Origin: JAXMCK01 sp046349395
GTDB taxonomy: Bacteria; Pseudomonadota; Alphaproteobacteria; Geminicoccales; Geminicoccaceae
Assembly (NCBI GenBank): GCA_046349395.1
Contig: JAXMCK010000009.1
Coordinates: 98,781-162,780, forward strand
DNA length: 64,000 nt
Direction: 5' to 3'
The translations under genes were made by a program, and so were the position numbers. Shown piece by piece: positions 62,406 to 64,000 of the stretch (position 1 is its first letter; every line of letters begins with the position of its first letter). The notes under the pieces are model-generated. The model made no database searches. It was not told the origin of the DNA and was given only the letters and a program-made list of their open reading frames with translations.

Positions 62406-64000
62406 ATGCGGACGGCGATCTACGCGAGGTACAGTTCGGATGCGCAGCGTGACTCCAGCATCGAGGATCAGGTTCGTCTGTGCACGGAACTGGCTGGTCG
62501 GCAGGGCTGGTTCGTTGCGAAGGTCTATGCCGACCACGCCCTGAGCGGTGCTTCGGCATTGCGTCCGGGGTACCAGCGGCTCCTCGAGGACGCACGCGGC
62601 GGCCGGTTCGATGTCGTGGTCGCCGAGGGGCTGGATCGCCTCTCCCGGGACCAGGAGCATACGGCGGCACTGTTCAAGCAGCTGAGCTTTGCCGGGGTGC
62701 AGCTGGTGACGGTCGCCGAGGGCCACATCGGCGAGCTGCACGTCGGTCTCAAGGGCACGATGAACGCCCTCTTCCTGAAGGATCTGGCGCAGAAGACGCA
62801 CCGCGGTCTCCGTGGGCGGGTCGAGCAGGGTCGCTCGGGTGGCGGGCGGTGCTTCGGCTATGTTGTGGTGCCAGGCCCGGTGGACAACAGCGGTGTTCCT
62901 GAGCGCGGGCTGCGGCGGATCGAGCCGGTCGAGGCGGCGGTGGTGCGACGGATCTTCAAGGAGTATGCGGCCGGTGCCTCGGCCAAGGCGATCGCGCAGA
63001 AGCTGAATCGGGAAGGCATCGCTGGTCCCCATGGGGGTGCTTGGGGTCCGAGCACCATCGCCGGCAATGCCGCGCGCGGCACCGGCATCCTGAACAATGA
63101 GCTCTACATCGGCCGCCTCGTCTGGAACCGGCTGCGCTACGTCAAGGATCCGGCGACGGGTAAGCGGGTGTCGCGCCTCAACGGCGACGCGGAGCGCATC
63201 GCAGTCGAGGTGCCGGAGTTGCGGATCGTCGAGGACGAGCTGTGGCAGGCGGTGAAGGCTCGGCAGACGAAGCTGACGACGATGACGGGAGGTACGACAC
63301 GGGCGGCGTTCTGGGACCGGCGTCGGCCGCGCTACTTGTTCTCGGGTCTGATGCGCTGCGGCACCTGCGGCGGGGGCTTCTCGGCCATCTCCGAGCTTCA
63401 CCTCGGTTGCTCGACCGCCCGCAACAAGGGCACATGCACGAACCTGCTGACCATCCGTCGTGACCGGCTGGAGGGGACCGTGCTTGATGCCCTGCGGCAT
63501 CGGCTGATGGACCCGGAGCTGTACGCCGTGTTCGTGGCCGAGTTCACGGCAGAGTGGAACCGCCTGCAGACCAGCACCACCAACGACCTACAGGCAAAGC
63601 GATCGGAACTGACCGAGGTCAAGCGCCGGATCGAGGGCATGATCCGGGCGATCGAGGAGGGTCTGTACGAGCCGTCGATGAAGGAGCGCATGCGGGCGCT
63701 GGAGCGGCGGCGCGAAGTGCTGGAAGCCGAGATCGCGGCCAGCGTCGAGTCCAAGCCGCGCCTGCACCCTGGTCTGGCGGAGATGTACCGGCAGAAGGTG
63801 GCGTCGCTGCAGGAGGCTCTGGCGGCCGAAGACGGGGCGGAGGTGCGTGAAGCTCTACGCGATCTCGTGGAAGCGATCGTTCTTGTGCCCGAGGGTGATC
63901 ATCTCGCCGTCGAGGTGCGAGGTGATCTCGCCGGTATTCTTGCGCTGGGTACAAACGCAAAAACCCGCTCTGGTGAGCGGGTTCATGAGGATGTTCTTGT
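62406..64000 (+). CDS. Large serine recombinase, third gene of the recombinase set (runs off the window)
   Basis: At least 531 codons are open up to the window end. The N-terminal resolvase domain has AIYARYSSDAQRDSSIEDQV with the nucleophile Ser, then EGLDRLSRDQEHTAALFKQL. A recombinase domain follows (RCFGYVVVPGP; IFKEYAAGASAKAIAQKLNR; NNELYIGRLVWNR), then the zinc-ribbon (LMRCGTCGGGFS; CSTARNKGTCTN) and a coiled coil (LTEVKRRIEGMIRAIEEGLY). The ATG overlaps the stop of the second tyrosine recombinase (TGATG). The C-terminus is not visible. Confidence 0.9.
   Translation, partial: MRTAIYARYSSDAQRDSSIEDQVRLCTELAGRQGWFVAKVYADHALSGASALRPGYQRLLEDARGGRFDVVVAEGLDRLSRDQEHTAALFKQLSFAGVQLVTVAEGHIGELHVGLKGTMNALFLKDLAQKTHRGLRGRVEQGRSGGGRCFGYVVVPGPVDNSGVPERGLRRIEPVEAAVVRRIFKEYAAGASAKAIAQKLNREGIAGPHGGAWGPSTIAGNAARGTGILNNELYIGRLVWNRLRYVKDPATGKRVSRLNGDAERIAVEVPELRIVEDELWQAVKARQTKLTTMTGGTTRAAFWDRRRPRYLFSGLMRCGTCGGGFSAISELHLGCSTARNKGTCTNLLTIRRDRLEGTVLDALRHRLMDPELYAVFVAEFTAEWNRLQTSTTNDLQAKRSELTEVKRRIEGMIRAIEEGLYEPSMKERMRALERRREVLEAEIAASVESKPRLHPGLAEMYRQKVASLQEALAAEDGAEVREALRDLVEAIVLVPEGDHLAVEVRGDLAGILALGTNAKTRSGERVHEDVL
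63962..63983 (+). terminator. Hairpin near the window end
   Basis: AACCCGCTC (63962-63970) pairs with GAGCGGGTT (63975-63983) around TGGT, preceded by an A-run on the left. It looks like a terminator, but the serine recombinase frame runs through it, so it may simply encode the protein or mark that gene's C-terminal end nearby. Confidence 0.4.

Larger units (their letters stand above)
58799..62406 (+). pseudogene. Second tyrosine recombinase, split by an IS21 element
   Basis: The left part (58799-59732) encodes APLRLKNFTALELGRTL (Arg I) and ends at HLFRHC; the right part (62231-62406) continues AATTLALESPEAVRAGAAVL, GHAAFATTEKHYNLA (catalytic Tyr) and ends with TGA. Removing the IS and one 8-bp duplication gives exactly 370 codons in one frame, so the insertion is recent and could be reversed by exact excision. 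The protein is the same subfamily as the first recombinase (APxRLxN motif). Confidence 0.88.

Noticed and set aside
63962..63983. Terminator marking the end of the serine recombinase
   Set aside because: The reading frame continues through it without a stop to the window end, so the end of the gene is not shown by this hairpin.

Overview
The window is GC-rich (roughly two thirds G+C by eye), densely packed and rich in overlapping start/stop codons. The protein families present (SfnG/SfnB sulfone genes, ROK/ribose-type ABC genes, a hyp operon, Wzx/Wzy/Wzz-type polysaccharide genes, IS21/IS66/IS256/IS481/IS630 transposases) fit a free-living alphaproteobacterium, perhaps in or near the Rhodospirillales. 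That placement is inference; no rRNA or other taxonomic marker is present.

Region 1 (1-11 kb, all minus strand) is one long operon for organosulfur use: FMN reductase, dimethylsulfone monooxygenase SfnG, a complete branched-chain-amino-acid-type ABC transporter (two ATPases, two permeases, binding protein), an SfnB-type acyl-CoA-dehydrogenase-like oxidoreductase, a sigma-54 activator, an FAD/NAD(P)-binding protein, and the start of ribB cut by the window edge. Region 2 (11.3-17.3 kb, plus) holds an amidohydrolase, a ROK regulator and a ribose-type ABC transporter. Region 3 (17.5-22.2 kb, plus) is a family 2A encapsulin operon: cysteine synthase, encapsulin shell, cysteine desulfurase cargo with a long disordered N-terminus, and serine acetyltransferase. 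Together they can make cysteine and strip its sulfur inside a protein shell. A similar 20-bp motif lies 40-50 bp upstream of both the amidohydrolase and the cysK operon. Region 4 (22.3-28.3 kb, minus) is a complete [NiFe]-hydrogenase maturation operon hypC-A-B-D-F-E with no hydrogenase structural genes in view.

Region 5 (28.3-32.9 kb) is a stack of four broken insertion sequences (IS481, IS630 remnant, IS256, IS66) directly upstream of hypC. Inside their transposase genes lie small structured insertions. Three copies of a 56-62 nt element, each folding as three consecutive hairpins, sit in the IS481, IS630 and IS66 genes at or beside a tryptophan codon. Their stems differ by paired changes that keep base pairing. 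Three single perfect hairpins (23-29 nt) and one 46-nt insertion disrupt the same genes. This is the strongest candidate here for something undescribed: a family of mobile palindromic elements.

Region 6 (33.2-53.1 kb) is a surface polysaccharide locus: sugar-nucleotide enzymes, glycosyltransferases, flippase, polymerase, chain-length protein, Wza-like export lipoprotein, priming sugar transferase, a radical SAM protein and a methyltransferase. It alternates strands, with several convergent genes overlapping tail to tail. A large RTX-type calcium-binding protein follows (53.3-55.7 kb). Region 7 (55.8-64 kb) is a mobile island: unknown proteins, an excisionase-like HTH protein and three translationally coupled recombinases (tyrosine, tyrosine, large serine). 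The first has an in-frame amber codon and the second is split by an intact IS21 element with an 8-bp target duplication.
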